A stretch of 64,000 nucleotides of DNA from an uncultured Paracoccaceae bacterium (GCA_938049225.1 CALICM010000033.1:43448-107447); one strand, 5' to 3'; positions 18,324-28,231 are shown, counted from the first letter of the stretch. A program made the numbers and translations. Notes: generated by a model from the sequence alone, not told the origin.

Positions 18324-18623
18324 ATGGACCTCACGGCCCCCTCCCTGCAGGCGCCTTCTACTGCGCCGCGAACCCTGGACCCCGAACGCCTATCCGCGCT
18401 GCGCGAGTCGGCCGAGGCGCTTGAGGCCAGCTTTCTGGCCGAAATGTTACGGCTGAGCGGCGTGGCGAAACCGCCGTCTTTTGGCGGCGGCGGCGCGGGC
18501 GAGGATGCTTTCGCCGGTTTCCTGTCCGATGCCTATGCAGAACGCTTGGTCGATACCGGCGGGCTGGGCTTGGCCGAGAGTATCTTCCGTTCGCTTGTCG
18601 CGCGTGAAGGGGCGGGCGAATGA
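18324..18623 (+). CDS. FlgJ-like rod-binding protein
   Basis: ALEASFLAEMLRLSGV ... GAGEDAFAGFLSDAYAERLVDTGGLGLAESIFRSL rod-binding domain. Confidence 0.8.
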   Translation: MDLTAPSLQAPSTAPRTLDPERLSALRESAEALEASFLAEMLRLSGVAKPPSFGGGGAGEDAFAGFLSDAYAERLVDTGGLGLAESIFRSLVAREGAGE

Positions 18624-18991
18624 TACAGGGCTATCGCCATAGGAAGCTGGCCAGCCAAACGCTGGCCCTGCTCAGCCGCGAACGCAAAGCGCTGTTGGCC
18701 GGGGATGTCGAGGGCATGTCCCTAATCTCGCAGCAATTGGCCGGGTTGGCGGATCGACTGGCCGAGGTTCCTTTGGACAAGGACACCGGGCTGACAGCAA
18801 TGCTAGAGCAGATCCGGAACGCGGCTCAACGCAACAGCCGCCTGATCGGGGCCAGCCAGCGCGGGTTGAAAACCGTCAGCCGCCTGCAGGCCGAACAGCG
18901 CGACAGCCACGCGAAGCTGTCCACCTATACCGTCGCGGGCAAACGGCAGGACTACACCGCGCCCAAAACAACCAATGACCGGCGGACGTGA
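18620..18991 (+). CDS. FlgN-like flagellar chaperone candidate
   Basis: Helical ~120 aa protein with 4-nt overlap with flgJ-like gene (LLSRERKALLAGDVEGMSLISQQLAGLADRL). Confidence 0.55.
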   Translation: MIQGYRHRKLASQTLALLSRERKALLAGDVEGMSLISQQLAGLADRLAEVPLDKDTGLTAMLEQIRNAAQRNSRLIGASQRGLKTVSRLQAEQRDSHAKLSTYTVAGKRQDYTAPKTTNDRRT

Positions 18992-19228
18992 TCCGGCGGC
19001 TAAGGCTTTGTTCACCTAAAACTTATGAGTCTTTCCCCTCGTGGGGGCCGCGCGAATTAACTTCTGGTTATGACCTTTGGGGTGATGTGCCCCCAGCGAC
19101 CTGAGGGGTTGGCGCGGGCGGGTGCAAGACACTTTGACCGCAGGGGCCAAAACGGCATCCGGTGTGGCCACCAAGTGGCTTTCTTGCAATTCGGCGTCGA
19201 AAGCGTCGTAGTTTAAACGAGGACTCAA

Positions 19229-20476
19229 ATGTCTAGCATTCTTACCAATAACAGCGCGATGGTTGCCCTGCAGACCCTGCAGTCGATCAACAAAGACCTG
19301 TCGATGACCCAAAGCGAAATTTCGACCGGTAAGTCGATCGCTTCGGCCCGCGACAACTCGGCTATCTGGGCCATCTCGACCACCATGCAATCGGATGTTT
19401 CCGGTTTCAGCGCGATCTCGGAAGCCCTTTCTTTGGGCGGTTCGACCGTTGCGGTTGCGCGGAACGGTGCTGAATCCATCACTGGCCTTCTGACCGAGAT
19501 GAAGGAAAAGGTTGTTGCTTCTCAGGAAGCCAACGACGACGACCGTACCAAGATCCAGACAGACATCAGCGCATTGCGCGACCAGATCAATGCGATCACC
19601 AGCGCCGCTCAGTTCAACGGTGTGAACCTGCTTCAGGGCACCTCGAGCTACGATGTCCTGTCGTCGCTGGACCGTGATACCGCTGGTAACGTGACAGCAT
19701 CCCAGATCTCGGTTTCGCGTCAGGATCTTGGAACCGCAACTGGTGCGGTTGGTACGACCGCAGTGGGCGCGGCCGGCGATTTGATCACTGGGACCAACAC
19801 GGGCTCGGCCCTTGCGGGTAACGCCGCTGCAAGCTCGGTCCTGACGATCACGGGCGCGGGCGTTGCTGATGGTGCAAGCTACAGCGTCACCGTAACTGGT
19901 GCGGGTTCGGCCGACATCGGCACAACGCCGATCGTGGCGACCTATGTTGCCAACGGTACGGACACTGCCGCTGATGTTGTCACCGCGCTTGGCACCCAGA
20001 TCTCGGATGCCTTCACCGCGGCGGGCGCGACCACGACTTCCGTGGCAACCAGCACCGGCGCAGGCACGATCACAATCGCGCTGGCCGGTACTGCAGGCGC
20101 CGGTGATACCATCCAAGTGGATATCGCCGAGACCCTTGACGGGACGCAGGACGGTGGTCTTCTGGCCCTGGGCACGTTGGACGTGACATCTGACGCGGGT
20201 GCGACCCAGGCGCTGGCCGACATCGAGACTCTGATCCAGACCTCGATCGATGCTGCGGCTGCCTTTGGTTCGGTCGAAGGCCGGATCGACATCCAGTCCG
20301 ATTTTGTCAGCAACCTGAGCGATTCGCTTAAGTCGGGCATTGGCGCGCTGGTCGATGCGAATATGGAAGAGGCATCGGCCCGCTTGCAGGCCCTGCAGGT
20401 TCAGCAGCAGCTGGGTATCCAGTCGCTGTCGATCGCCAACCAGGCGCCGCAGAACATCTTGTCGCTGTTCCGGTAA
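19229..20476 (+). CDS. fliC: Flagellin
   Basis: N-terminus MSSILTNNSAMVALQTLQSINKDLSMTQSEISTGKSIASARDNSAIWAIS and C-terminus QLGIQSLSIANQAPQNILSLFR. Confidence 0.95.
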   Translation: MSSILTNNSAMVALQTLQSINKDLSMTQSEISTGKSIASARDNSAIWAISTTMQSDVSGFSAISEALSLGGSTVAVARNGAESITGLLTEMKEKVVASQEANDDDRTKIQTDISALRDQINAITSAAQFNGVNLLQGTSSYDVLSSLDRDTAGNVTASQISVSRQDLGTATGAVGTTAVGAAGDLITGTNTGSALAGNAAASSVLTITGAGVADGASYSVTVTGAGSADIGTTPIVATYVANGTDTAADVVTALGTQISDAFTAAGATTTSVATSTGAGTITIALAGTAGAGDTIQVDIAETLDGTQDGGLLALGTLDVTSDAGATQALADIETLIQTSIDAAAAFGSVEGRIDIQSDFVSNLSDSLKSGIGALVDANMEEASARLQALQVQQQLGIQSLSIANQAPQNILSLFR

Positions 20477-20484
20477 CAACACTT

Positions 20485-20512
20485 GGCGGATGGCGGCATA
20501 TGTCGCCATCCG
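20485..20512. other. 10-bp perfect hairpin between fliC and flaF
   Basis: GCGGATGGCG-GCATATGT-CGCCATCCGC; no strong T-tract follows. Confidence 0.7.
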
Positions 20513-20577
20513 CATCCTTGGCCCGGGGGTGAAATCTGCCCTGAGGGGATCCAATGGCCTAATAAGGGTACATTCCG

Positions 20578-20955
20578 ATGAGCAACGCACAATTGGCGCG
20601 CGCCGCCTATGCCAACGCGACCGCGATCACCCCGTCCATGCGCGACACCGAGTATCGCGCTTTTGCCGAAGTGACGCGCCGCCTGGCCGACACCGATACC
20701 GAGACACCGCAAGCTTTCCCGCGCCTGGCCGAGGCCGTTCAACTCAACCAACGCCTTTGGACCATGCTGGCCACGGATGTGGCCGATGCTGGCAACACAT
20801 TGCCCGATGCTCTGCGCGCCCAGATCTTTTACCTGGCCGAATTCACCCGCCACCACTCGAACAAAGTGCTGCGTGAAAAGGCGTCTCCCGAGGTTTTGGT
20901 CGAGGTCAATACCGCGATGATGCGCGGTTTGCGTGCGCGCGAGGGGGCCGTTTAG
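20578..20955 (+). CDS. flaF: Flagellar biosynthesis regulator FlaF
   Basis: Size, sequence (AYANATAITPSMRDTEYRAFAEVTRRL) and position between fliC and flbT. Confidence 0.88.
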   Translation: MSNAQLARAAYANATAITPSMRDTEYRAFAEVTRRLADTDTETPQAFPRLAEAVQLNQRLWTMLATDVADAGNTLPDALRAQIFYLAEFTRHHSNKVLREKASPEVLVEVNTAMMRGLRAREGAV

Positions 20956-21369
20956 ATGACCGGCCTTGTTTTGAAATTAGGTCCGCGCGAGCGGATCATG
21001 ATCAATGGCGTGGTCATGGAAAACGGCGATCGCCGGGCCCGCCTGAATGTGATCACGCGCGACGCCCGCGTGTTGCGTTTGCGCGATGCGATCCACCCAG
21101 ATGATGTGAAAACGCCGGTCAGCCGGGTGTGCTACATCGCGCAAATGGTGCTGGCGGGCGAGGCCGAGGTGGATGAGGCCCAGCCCCAATTGCTGCGTGG
21201 GATCGCTCAGCTGCGGTTCGTATTCTCTGATCCCGAAAGCCGCGCGGCGCTGGATCAGGCGCAAACCGCCGTTGCAGAACACCGATTTTACCCCGCACTC
21301 AAGGCCCTGCGCAATCTTTTGGCGCAAGAGCGCTTGTTGCTGGGCCGCGCGGCCGAGGGCAGCGCATGA
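20956..21369 (+). CDS. flbT: Flagellar biosynthesis repressor FlbT
   Basis: LVLKLGPRERIMINGVVMENGDRRARLNV; adjacent to flaF. Confidence 0.9.
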   Translation: MTGLVLKLGPRERIMINGVVMENGDRRARLNVITRDARVLRLRDAIHPDDVKTPVSRVCYIAQMVLAGEAEVDEAQPQLLRGIAQLRFVFSDPESRAALDQAQTAVAEHRFYPALKALRNLLAQERLLLGRAAEGSA

Positions 21370-22205
21370 CTTTCCAGCCGGTCCTTCCCCTTTCTGGCGT
21401 GGCGGGCTGGCGCTTTTTGGAAGCGACCGAGGAAACGCAGCGCGCAGCTTTCGATCGCAGCCCTCTGATCGACCGCGAGGTGACCTATTTCAACGAGCGG
21501 ATCTCAACCATAACCTCGGCACAAGAACTGGTGCAGGACCGGACGTTGCTCAAGGTGGCCCTGGGGGCGTTTGGCCTGGACGAAGAACTGTTCAAAACCG
21601 CCTTCTTAGAACGTATCCTGGCCGAAGGCAGCGAAGACCCCGAGGCGCTGGCGAACCGTTTTGTCGACCCGCGCTATGCCGAGTTCAGCCGCGCCTTTGG
21701 CTTTGGCGATGTGTTTGGCAGTCGAACTCAGGATTTCGGGTTTGGCCGCCAGATCACAGATGCCTATCGCGAGCGTCAGTTCGAGGTGGCCGTGGGCAAC
21801 CAAGACCCGAACATGCGCCTTGCTATGGGGTTGCGGCGCGAGATCGCGGAATATGCTGAAAGCCCAACCGCCGACAGCGCGCAATGGTTCCGGATTTTGG
21901 GAAATCAACCTTTGCGGACCGTGTTCGAGGGGGCGTATAATCTGCCGGGTGAGTTTGCGGGATTGGATGTCGATACCCAGCGCGAAACCCTGCAAGATCG
22001 AACGCGGGAGCTATTTGGCGACAGCTCGCTGGCGGTGTTTCAGGACCCTCAGGCGGTGGATGATCTGATCAACCGCTTTTTGGTACGGCAGCAAATCACG
22101 CAAGGGCCCGGGCCGGGCACGCCAGTGGTGGCGGCGCTGACATTGCTGCAAAACGCCGGAACGCCTTCGCTGGGCTTGACGAACCTGATCCTCTCCGCCA
22201 GCTGA
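21366..22205 (+). CDS. DUF1217-type flagellar protein
   Basis: ITSAQELVQDRTLLKVALGAFGLDEE ... FGDVFGSRT pattern; operon with flbT. Confidence 0.75.
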   Translation: MTFQPVLPLSGVAGWRFLEATEETQRAAFDRSPLIDREVTYFNERISTITSAQELVQDRTLLKVALGAFGLDEELFKTAFLERILAEGSEDPEALANRFVDPRYAEFSRAFGFGDVFGSRTQDFGFGRQITDAYRERQFEVAVGNQDPNMRLAMGLRREIAEYAESPTADSAQWFRILGNQPLRTVFEGAYNLPGEFAGLDVDTQRETLQDRTRELFGDSSLAVFQDPQAVDDLINRFLVRQQITQGPGPGTPVVAALTLLQNAGTPSLGLTNLILSAS

Positions 22206-22211
22206 ACGCGC

Positions 22212-23522
22212 CTAGCGCTGTGGGTTCAAGCAGGTTTTGAGGGTGTCGAACGCTTGTGCCGCCCCAAGAAGACCCGTGGTCCCAAAGAACGCATCCAGTC
22301 CGGGCCAAATCGCAATGGCCCTGTCGATCTCGGGATCCGTCCCACCCGCGTAGAGCCCCGCCATAATCATCGGGGCCGCCGCCTCGTAGGTTGCCAAAAC
22401 CTGCCGCGCTTCCTGGATCAAGGCATTCTCGGCCGGTGTCGCCGCCTCGGGCAAGCTGCGCGAGACGCTGCGACGCACATCTATAGCCGGAAAGCGTCCA
22501 CGCTCGGCGATTTCGCGCTCTAGCACCACATGGCCATCCAACACGCCGCGGGTCATATCGGCGACGGGTTCGTCCATGTCCGACCCCGCGACCAACACAC
22601 TGAAAACGGCGGTGATATCGCCTTGCCCCAGTGCGCCCGGCCCGGCGCGTTCAGCAAGGCCCGAGATTAATCCCCCGGTCGAGGGGGGGTAGGCCCGCAG
22701 CGACGCAGGCTCGCCCGCCGTCAAGGCGATCTCGCGATGGGCTTCGGCCATGCGCGTCAAACTGTCGACGATCAGTAGAACATGATCGCCTTGATCGCGG
22801 AAGTACTCGGCCACCGCCATCGCAGTCCACCCCGCGCGGCGTTTGATCAAAGGCGATTGGTCCGAGGTTGCGGCCACGACGACCGAACGCGCCAAACCAA
22901 CTTCGCCCAACACCTCGCTGGTGAAATGCCCCAACTCGCGACCGCGCTCGCCGACCAAAGCCAGCACGACCCGGTCTGCCGGGGTGCGGCGGGCAATCTC
23001 GGCCAGCAGGGTGGATTTGCCGACGCCGGATCCAGCAAAAACTCCGATCCGCTGTCCCCGCACCAGTGGCAACATCGTATCCAGGGCCGCCACGCCTGTG
23101 TCCAAGCGCGCGCCCAGCGCCCGACGGCCCGCCGCTGCCGGGGGGCGGTTGTTCACGGCCACCGAGGTCTGTCCGGTGGGCAGCGGGCGCCCATCCAATG
23201 GGTTACCAAAAGCATCGATAATGCGACCCTGCCACGTCGGCAGCGGGCACAGCGGTTGGACCGGATCCAGCCAGACCGGTGTGTTGATCGCCAAGCCCGC
23301 GCAGTCCTGAAACGTCATCGCCCGGGCGTGGGCGCGGTCCAGCGCGACCACCTCGCCGACGATCGCGGGATCCGCGCCGATCCGAATCAAATCGCCCACC
23401 CGCGCGCGCGGGCCCAAGCCCACAACATCGACCGAGCCAGAGCGCACAGCCGATAGGGCGCCAACCCTTTGTTTACAAGGGAATTTAGCTATTTCAGCAG
23501 TTATATCATTAAGATTTTTCAT
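22212..23522 (-). CDS. fliI: Flagellum-specific ATP synthase FliI
   Basis: Walker A GVFAGSGVGKSTLL, GERGRELGHF, SLTRMAEAHREIALTAGEPASLRAYPPS. Confidence 0.93.
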   Translation of the reverse strand: MKNLNDITAEIAKFPCKQRVGALSAVRSGSVDVVGLGPRARVGDLIRIGADPAIVGEVVALDRAHARAMTFQDCAGLAINTPVWLDPVQPLCPLPTWQGRIIDAFGNPLDGRPLPTGQTSVAVNNRPPAAAGRRALGARLDTGVAALDTMLPLVRGQRIGVFAGSGVGKSTLLAEIARRTPADRVVLALVGERGRELGHFTSEVLGEVGLARSVVVAATSDQSPLIKRRAGWTAMAVAEYFRDQGDHVLLIVDSLTRMAEAHREIALTAGEPASLRAYPPSTGGLISGLAERAGPGALGQGDITAVFSVLVAGSDMDEPVADMTRGVLDGHVVLEREIAERGRFPAIDVRRSVSRSLPEAATPAENALIQEARQVLATYEAAAPMIMAGLYAGGTDPEIDRAIAIWPGLDAFFGTTGLLGAAQAFDTLKTCLNPQR

Positions 23523-23607
23523 AACAGGCTCTTTGTCCGTCCAATCACAACTCTTTATTCACCATGCCCCCTTAAGGAGGTCTTGAGACCGAAGGGAGAA
23601 CCCCGAA

Positions 23608-24003
23608 ATGAACATGGATCTTGGTATTTTGACGCTGGCCCGCGATCTGGGCAGCCATGCCGCCGCGCGCCAATCGGTGATCGCGCAGAATGTCGCGAAC
23701 GCCGATACGCCTGGCTATAAGGCCAAAGATGTCACAGCCTTTGCCGATGCCTATGACGGGCTGTCAATGCAAGGCATGGCGCTGCGCACAACGCGACCCG
23801 GCCATATCGCAGGCAGCATTGCCGCAACCCGCTTTGGCGTGGTCGAGGACACGGCTTTCGCGGCCGAGGCGCCCAATGGCAACACCGTTTCGCTCGAGGA
23901 TCAGATGATGCGCGCCGTCGAGGCAGAGCAAAGCCATGATCTGGCGCTGGGCGTGTACCGCAAATCTCTGGACATCCTGCGGATGACCATGGGCCGCAGG
24001 TAA
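23608..24003 (+). CDS. flgB: Flagellar basal-body rod protein FlgB
   Basis: SVIAQNVANADTPGYKAKDV; first gene of the rod operon. Confidence 0.88.
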   Translation: MNMDLGILTLARDLGSHAAARQSVIAQNVANADTPGYKAKDVTAFADAYDGLSMQGMALRTTRPGHIAGSIAATRFGVVEDTAFAAEAPNGNTVSLEDQMMRAVEAEQSHDLALGVYRKSLDILRMTMGRR

Positions 24004-24017
24004 AAGGACCCCTTCTT

Positions 24018-24407
24018 ATGAGTGATTTGATGAAGACAATGGCCGCTTCGGCCAGCGGAATGGCTGCGCAATCGGCCCGCCTGCGGGTGGTGTCCGAGAA
24101 TATCGCGAACACCGACACGCCCGGTTATCGGCGTAAGATGATCCCCTTTGAACGCTTGGCGGCCGCGCCGGGAATCGAAGGGGTTCAAGCGGGCCGGATG
24201 CAATTGGATCGGACCGAGCTGACCAAGGTCCGCGACCCCGCGCACCCGATGGCGGGACCGGATGGGATGTACGACGGCTCGAACGTCAACCTGATGATCG
24301 AGATCGCCGACGCCCGCGAGGCGCAGCGCAGCTACGAAGCTAACCTCAGAATGTTTGATCAAGCCCGCAAGATGACCGCATCAGTTTTGGACCTGCTGCG
24401 CAGATAA
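24018..24407 (+). CDS. flgC: Flagellar basal-body rod protein FlgC
   Basis: SARLRVVSENIANTDTPGYRRKMIPFE ... GSNVNLMIEIADAREAQRSYEANL. Confidence 0.92.
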   Translation: MSDLMKTMAASASGMAAQSARLRVVSENIANTDTPGYRRKMIPFERLAAAPGIEGVQAGRMQLDRTELTKVRDPAHPMAGPDGMYDGSNVNLMIEIADAREAQRSYEANLRMFDQARKMTASVLDLLRR

Positions 24408-24427
24408 CCGTTTGAAAGGAAACCAGA

Positions 24428-24727
24428 ATGGTTGAATTTTCCCCTGATGTCGCCGCCCGGCTGTATGCCAGCGCCGAACCTGCCACCCGCCCCGCTGACG
24501 TGGCCCCCGATGGCAGCCAAGGCGGCGCTTTTGCCGATATGGCGGGCGACTTCATGCGTGCCCTTACCCAGGCCGAGCAGACCGTTACGGCGGGGCTGAC
24601 TGGCGGGGCCGACCCGCAAGCGGTCGTCGAGGCGCTTGCTGCGACCGAGATTGCGGTACAAGCCGCTGTCACGGTGCGCGACCGCGTGGTCGAAGCGTAT
24701 CAAGAAATTCTCAGGATGCCGGTCTGA
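24428..24727 (+). CDS. fliE: Flagellar hook-basal body protein FliE
   Basis: C-terminal VVEALAATEIAVQAAVTVRDRVVEAYQEILRMPV. Confidence 0.85.
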   Translation: MVEFSPDVAARLYASAEPATRPADVAPDGSQGGAFADMAGDFMRALTQAEQTVTAGLTGGADPQAVVEALAATEIAVQAAVTVRDRVVEAYQEILRMPV

Positions 24728-24730
24728 TCC

Positions 24731-24994
24731 ATGGATCAGGCGGCTCTTTTGGACATCCTACGGCAGGCGCTGTGGATCACTTTCATCATCTCGGCCCCGG
24801 TGCTGACGATGGCTTTAGTGGTGGGCCTTGCGATTGGTCTGTTTCAAGCGCTGACCTCGATCCAAGAGATGACTTTGACCTTTGTACCCAAACTGGCCGC
24901 GATCCTGATCGCTTTTTGGATGACGATGGCCTTCTCGGGTCAGATGCTGGTGAATTTTTACACCGAGGCGCTGATCCCACGGATCGCCCAATAG
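24731..24994 (+). CDS. fliQ: Flagellar export protein FliQ
   Basis: Two-TM 87 aa protein, LFQALTSIQEMTLTFVPKL. Confidence 0.92.
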   Translation: MDQAALLDILRQALWITFIISAPVLTMALVVGLAIGLFQALTSIQEMTLTFVPKLAAILIAFWMTMAFSGQMLVNFYTEALIPRIAQ

Positions 24995-25012
24995 ACTAGA
25001 GGGGAGTTTGGA

Positions 25013-25735
25013 ATGGATACCGCTGGATATGTGACACTGTCCCGCCAGACCGGCCTGGCGAACGAATTGCAGTCGGTGGCGAACAATATCGCCAACCTGT
25101 CGACAACCGGATACCGCCGCGAAGGGATGATCTTCGCCGAGATGGTCAAGGCCCTGGATGCCGAGGGCGGCTCGGTCGCGCTGACCGCGACCCATGCCCG
25201 CGTTACCTCGGCCGAGCAGGGTGTGATGCGTGCGACCGGCGGGACCTATGATTTGGCGATCGAGGGCGAGGGGTTCTTTCAAGTCGAGACCCCCAACGGC
25301 CCCCGTCTGACCCGTGCTGGCGCCTTCTCGCCCGATGCGACGGGGGAGTTGGTGAACCCGCTGGGGCACCGTTTGCTGGATGCCGGCGGCGCGCCGATTT
25401 TTGTGCCGCCCAACGCCGCGAATGTCACCATCGCAACCGACGGCACGCTGACCGCCGATGGCCAGCCGATCACCCAGATCGGCTTGGTTACGGTCGACGA
25501 TCCTGGCCAGTTGCGACGCGAGGATGGCGTGTTGTTCCGCGCGGATGCCCCCACGACCCCGGTCGAGGGGGGCGCGATGCTGCAAGGCTTTCTCGAAGGG
25601 GCAAATGTCAACGCGGTGGCCGAGATTGCCCGCATGATCCAGGTGCAGCGCGCCTATGAAGCCGGACAACGCCTGATGGACCGCGAGGACGAGCGGATCC
25701 GCCAGGTCATGTCCACCATGGCCAGTCCGGCCTGA
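25013..25735 (+). CDS. flgF: Flagellar basal-body rod protein FlgF
   Basis: Flg_bb_rod SVANNIANLSTTGYRREGM and C-terminal NAVAEIARMIQVQRAYEAGQRLM. Confidence 0.9.
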   Translation: MDTAGYVTLSRQTGLANELQSVANNIANLSTTGYRREGMIFAEMVKALDAEGGSVALTATHARVTSAEQGVMRATGGTYDLAIEGEGFFQVETPNGPRLTRAGAFSPDATGELVNPLGHRLLDAGGAPIFVPPNAANVTIATDGTLTADGQPITQIGLVTVDDPGQLRREDGVLFRADAPTTPVEGGAMLQGFLEGANVNAVAEIARMIQVQRAYEAGQRLMDREDERIRQVMSTMASPA

Positions 25736-25750
25736 TGAGGGGAGACACCG

Positions 25751-26536
25751 ATGAGAGCACTTGATATCGCCGCGACCGGCATGGACGCGCAGCAAACCCG
25801 GGTCGAGGTTATCTCGAACAACCTGTCGAACATGAGCACGACGGCCTATAACGCCCGCCGCGCGGATTTCGCCGATCTGCACTACCAACAGATGGTGCAG
25901 CCCGGCACGGTTAATGCCTCGGACGGGACGATTGTGCCGACCGGCGTTCAGCTGGGGCTGGGCGTGCGCGTCGCCGCCGTCTCGATGGAGGTCGAGCAGG
26001 GCAGTCTGCGCGCATCGGGCAACGAATTGGACGTCGCGATCGAGGGGGCCGGATATCTTGAGATCACGTTGCCCTCGGGATTGTCGTCCTACACGCGTGA
26101 CGGGGCGCTGAAACGCAACGCGGACGGGCTGATCGTAACCGCGGATGGGTATGAAGTGTCCGGCGCAATCACCATTCCTGAAGAAACCCGCAGTATCACC
26201 ATCAATGCCGATGGCGAGGTTTACGGAACCTTTGACGACCAGGTGGACCCGCAGCTTTTGGGGGCCTTCAGCCTGGCGACTTTTGTGAATGAAAAGGGGC
26301 TCGAGGCCATCGGTGGCAACCTTTACCTGGAAACGGCGGCATCTGGGCAACCAAACCTTGGCCCCCCGGGTCAAGACGGGCGTGGCACGTTTCGCCAAGG
26401 CTATCTTGAAGGGTCTTCGGTCGATGCGGTGCGCGAGATCAGCGAATTGATCGCGGCCCAGCGCGGCTATGAGTTGAACGCCAAGGTGATCACGGCCGCT
26501 GACCAGATGCTTGGCGCCACGACGCAAATCCGATGA
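25751..26536 (+). CDS. flgG: Flagellar distal rod protein FlgG
   Basis: VISNNLSNMSTTAYNARRADFADLHYQQ; GSSVDAVREISELIAAQRGYELNAKVI. Confidence 0.92.
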   Translation: MRALDIAATGMDAQQTRVEVISNNLSNMSTTAYNARRADFADLHYQQMVQPGTVNASDGTIVPTGVQLGLGVRVAAVSMEVEQGSLRASGNELDVAIEGAGYLEITLPSGLSSYTRDGALKRNADGLIVTADGYEVSGAITIPEETRSITINADGEVYGTFDDQVDPQLLGAFSLATFVNEKGLEAIGGNLYLETAASGQPNLGPPGQDGRGTFRQGYLEGSSVDAVREISELIAAQRGYELNAKVITAADQMLGATTQIR

Positions 26537-26967
26537 TTAGTGCCAGAACTCTCTCCCTCGTCCTATTGGTCACAGGGTTCGCTGCCACCGATGCGCTGGC
26601 GAATTCGCTGGTCGCAACGCGGACCGTCCCGGCGCGGACGGTCCTGGCGGCGACGGATGTCGCCCTGGTGGATGCGCAAATCGGTGGAGCCCATCAACGG
26701 GTCGAAGATGTGGTCGGGCTCGAGACCCGCGTCACCCTTTACGTGGGGCGCCCCGTGCAAGTGGGCGATGTTGGTCCCGCGGCCCTGATCGAACGCAATG
26801 AAACCGTGCTGCTGCGCTATCGCGCTGGCGCCCTGGTGATTGAAACCGACGGGCGTGCGCTGGACCGCGCGGCGGCTGGGCAGGTGGTGCGGGTGATGAA
26901 TTTGGGCTCGCGACAGGTGGTTGTTGGCCGTGTGAATGGCCCCGGATTGGTGGAGGTTGGGCAATGA
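26533..26967 (+). CDS. flgA: Flagellar P-ring assembly chaperone FlgA
   Basis: SAF-domain-like sequence with signal peptide, overlaps flgG by 4 nt. Confidence 0.85.
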   Translation: MISARTLSLVLLVTGFAATDALANSLVATRTVPARTVLAATDVALVDAQIGGAHQRVEDVVGLETRVTLYVGRPVQVGDVGPAALIERNETVLLRYRAGALVIETDGRALDRAAAGQVVRVMNLGSRQVVVGRVNGPGLVEVGQ

Positions 26968-27716
26968 CACGTCTTAAGGGATTGGGTCTGGTGGCCCTTG
27001 TCTGTGCCGCGACCGCATGTGCCCGGCTTGAGAATGTCGGGCGTGCGCCGCAGTTTTCACCGGTTGGTGCGCCTCAGGTCATGGCCGTGCGCGGGCTGGA
27101 CGCCGCCCGCGCCGCGATGGCCACCCCGCCCCCGGCCGAGGCGCGCAGCCAACAAGAGCAAGCCTCGTTGTGGCGCTCGGGTCCATCTTCGCTGTTCGGT
27201 GATCGCCGGGCGCGGCGGCGCGGTGACATTCTGACGGTGTTGATCGAGATCGACGACCGCGCACAGATCCAGAACTCCAGCTCGCGTGGGCGGTCGGGCT
27301 CCGAGTCGGTGGGCGTCTCTGCCTTGGCGGGCATCCCGCAAATTGTCGACAAGGTCTTGCCGAACGGGGCGACAGCGGCCGATTTGGCGCAGTTGTCCTC
27401 GGATTCTGCGTCCTCGGGTCAGGGACAGGTTCAACGGACCGAGCGGATCGAACTGAAGGTCGCAGCGACGGTGGTCGAGGTTCTGCCGAACGGGCATTTG
27501 GTCGTTCAGGGCACGCAAGAGGTCCGCGTGAACTTCGAATTGCGCGACTTGCAGGTCGCAGGCATCGTCCGCCCCGAGGATATCTCGCGGCTCAACCAGA
27601 TCACCTATGACAAAGTGGCCGGTGCCCGGATTTCCTATGGCGGGCGCGGCCAAATCTCGGACGTGCAACAACCGCGGCTTGGCCAGCAGGTCGCGGATAT
27701 CATTCTTCCATTTTGA
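26964..27716 (+). CDS. flgH: Flagellar L-ring protein FlgH
   Basis: Lipobox ATACARL; SLWRSGPSSLFGDRRARRRGDILTVLIEIDD ... LPNGHLVVQGTQEVRVNFE. Confidence 0.93.
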   Translation: MTRLKGLGLVALVCAATACARLENVGRAPQFSPVGAPQVMAVRGLDAARAAMATPPPAEARSQQEQASLWRSGPSSLFGDRRARRRGDILTVLIEIDDRAQIQNSSSRGRSGSESVGVSALAGIPQIVDKVLPNGATAADLAQLSSDSASSGQGQVQRTERIELKVAATVVEVLPNGHLVVQGTQEVRVNFELRDLQVAGIVRPEDISRLNQITYDKVAGARISYGGRGQISDVQQPRLGQQVADIILPF

Positions 27717-27726
27717 GGGCGGCGAC

Positions 27727-28227
27727 ATGGGCAAATTGGTGCCAATAGTGGGGATAGTTTTGGGGCTGGCCGTCGGCTTGGCGGGTGGCATGACCCTGCG
27801 CCCCGGCGATCCTGGCTGCGCGCCCGAGGACACCGCCTGCTTAGAGGCTGAGGCGGAAGCCGAAGCGCTGGCCGAGGCCGAGGCCAAAAAAGCCGCCGAA
27901 GTGCCAACTGAATATACTGAACTCAAACGGCAGTTTGTGATTTCCCTGCTTCAGGATCAGCGGGTCGTGGCCCTGGTCGTCGCCTCGATCGCGGTTGAGG
28001 TCGTCGAAGGGACGGGAACGGCTGTTTTCGCGAAAGAGCCCAAGCTGCGGGACGCGTTTTTGCAGGTGATGTTCGTTCATGCCCAATCGGGCGGCTTCGA
28101 CGGCGCCTTTACCACCGGGCCGGCGATGATCGATCTGAAGATGCGCCTGAAAGAGGCGGCAGCGCCCATCTTGGGTGATGATTTGGTGGATGTCTTGATC
28201 ACCGAGATCGTCCGGCAGGATCTCTAA
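27727..28227 (+). CDS. FliL-like flagellar basal-body-associated protein
   Basis: N-terminal TM, Glu/Ala-rich linker, FliL-like C-terminus; same operon direction as flgH. Confidence 0.65.
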   Translation: MGKLVPIVGIVLGLAVGLAGGMTLRPGDPGCAPEDTACLEAEAEAEALAEAEAKKAAEVPTEYTELKRQFVISLLQDQRVVALVVASIAVEVVEGTGTAVFAKEPKLRDAFLQVMFVHAQSGGFDGAFTTGPAMIDLKMRLKEAAAPILGDDLVDVLITEIVRQDL

Positions 28228-28231
28228 GTAT

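Noticed and set aside
19016-20590. 524-aa minus-strand ORF
   Set aside because: Antisense to flagellin; low-complexity composition and no recognisable domain.
24815-26527. 570-aa minus-strand ORF
   Set aside because: Antisense to fliQ/flgF/flgG; a GC-rich shadow ORF.
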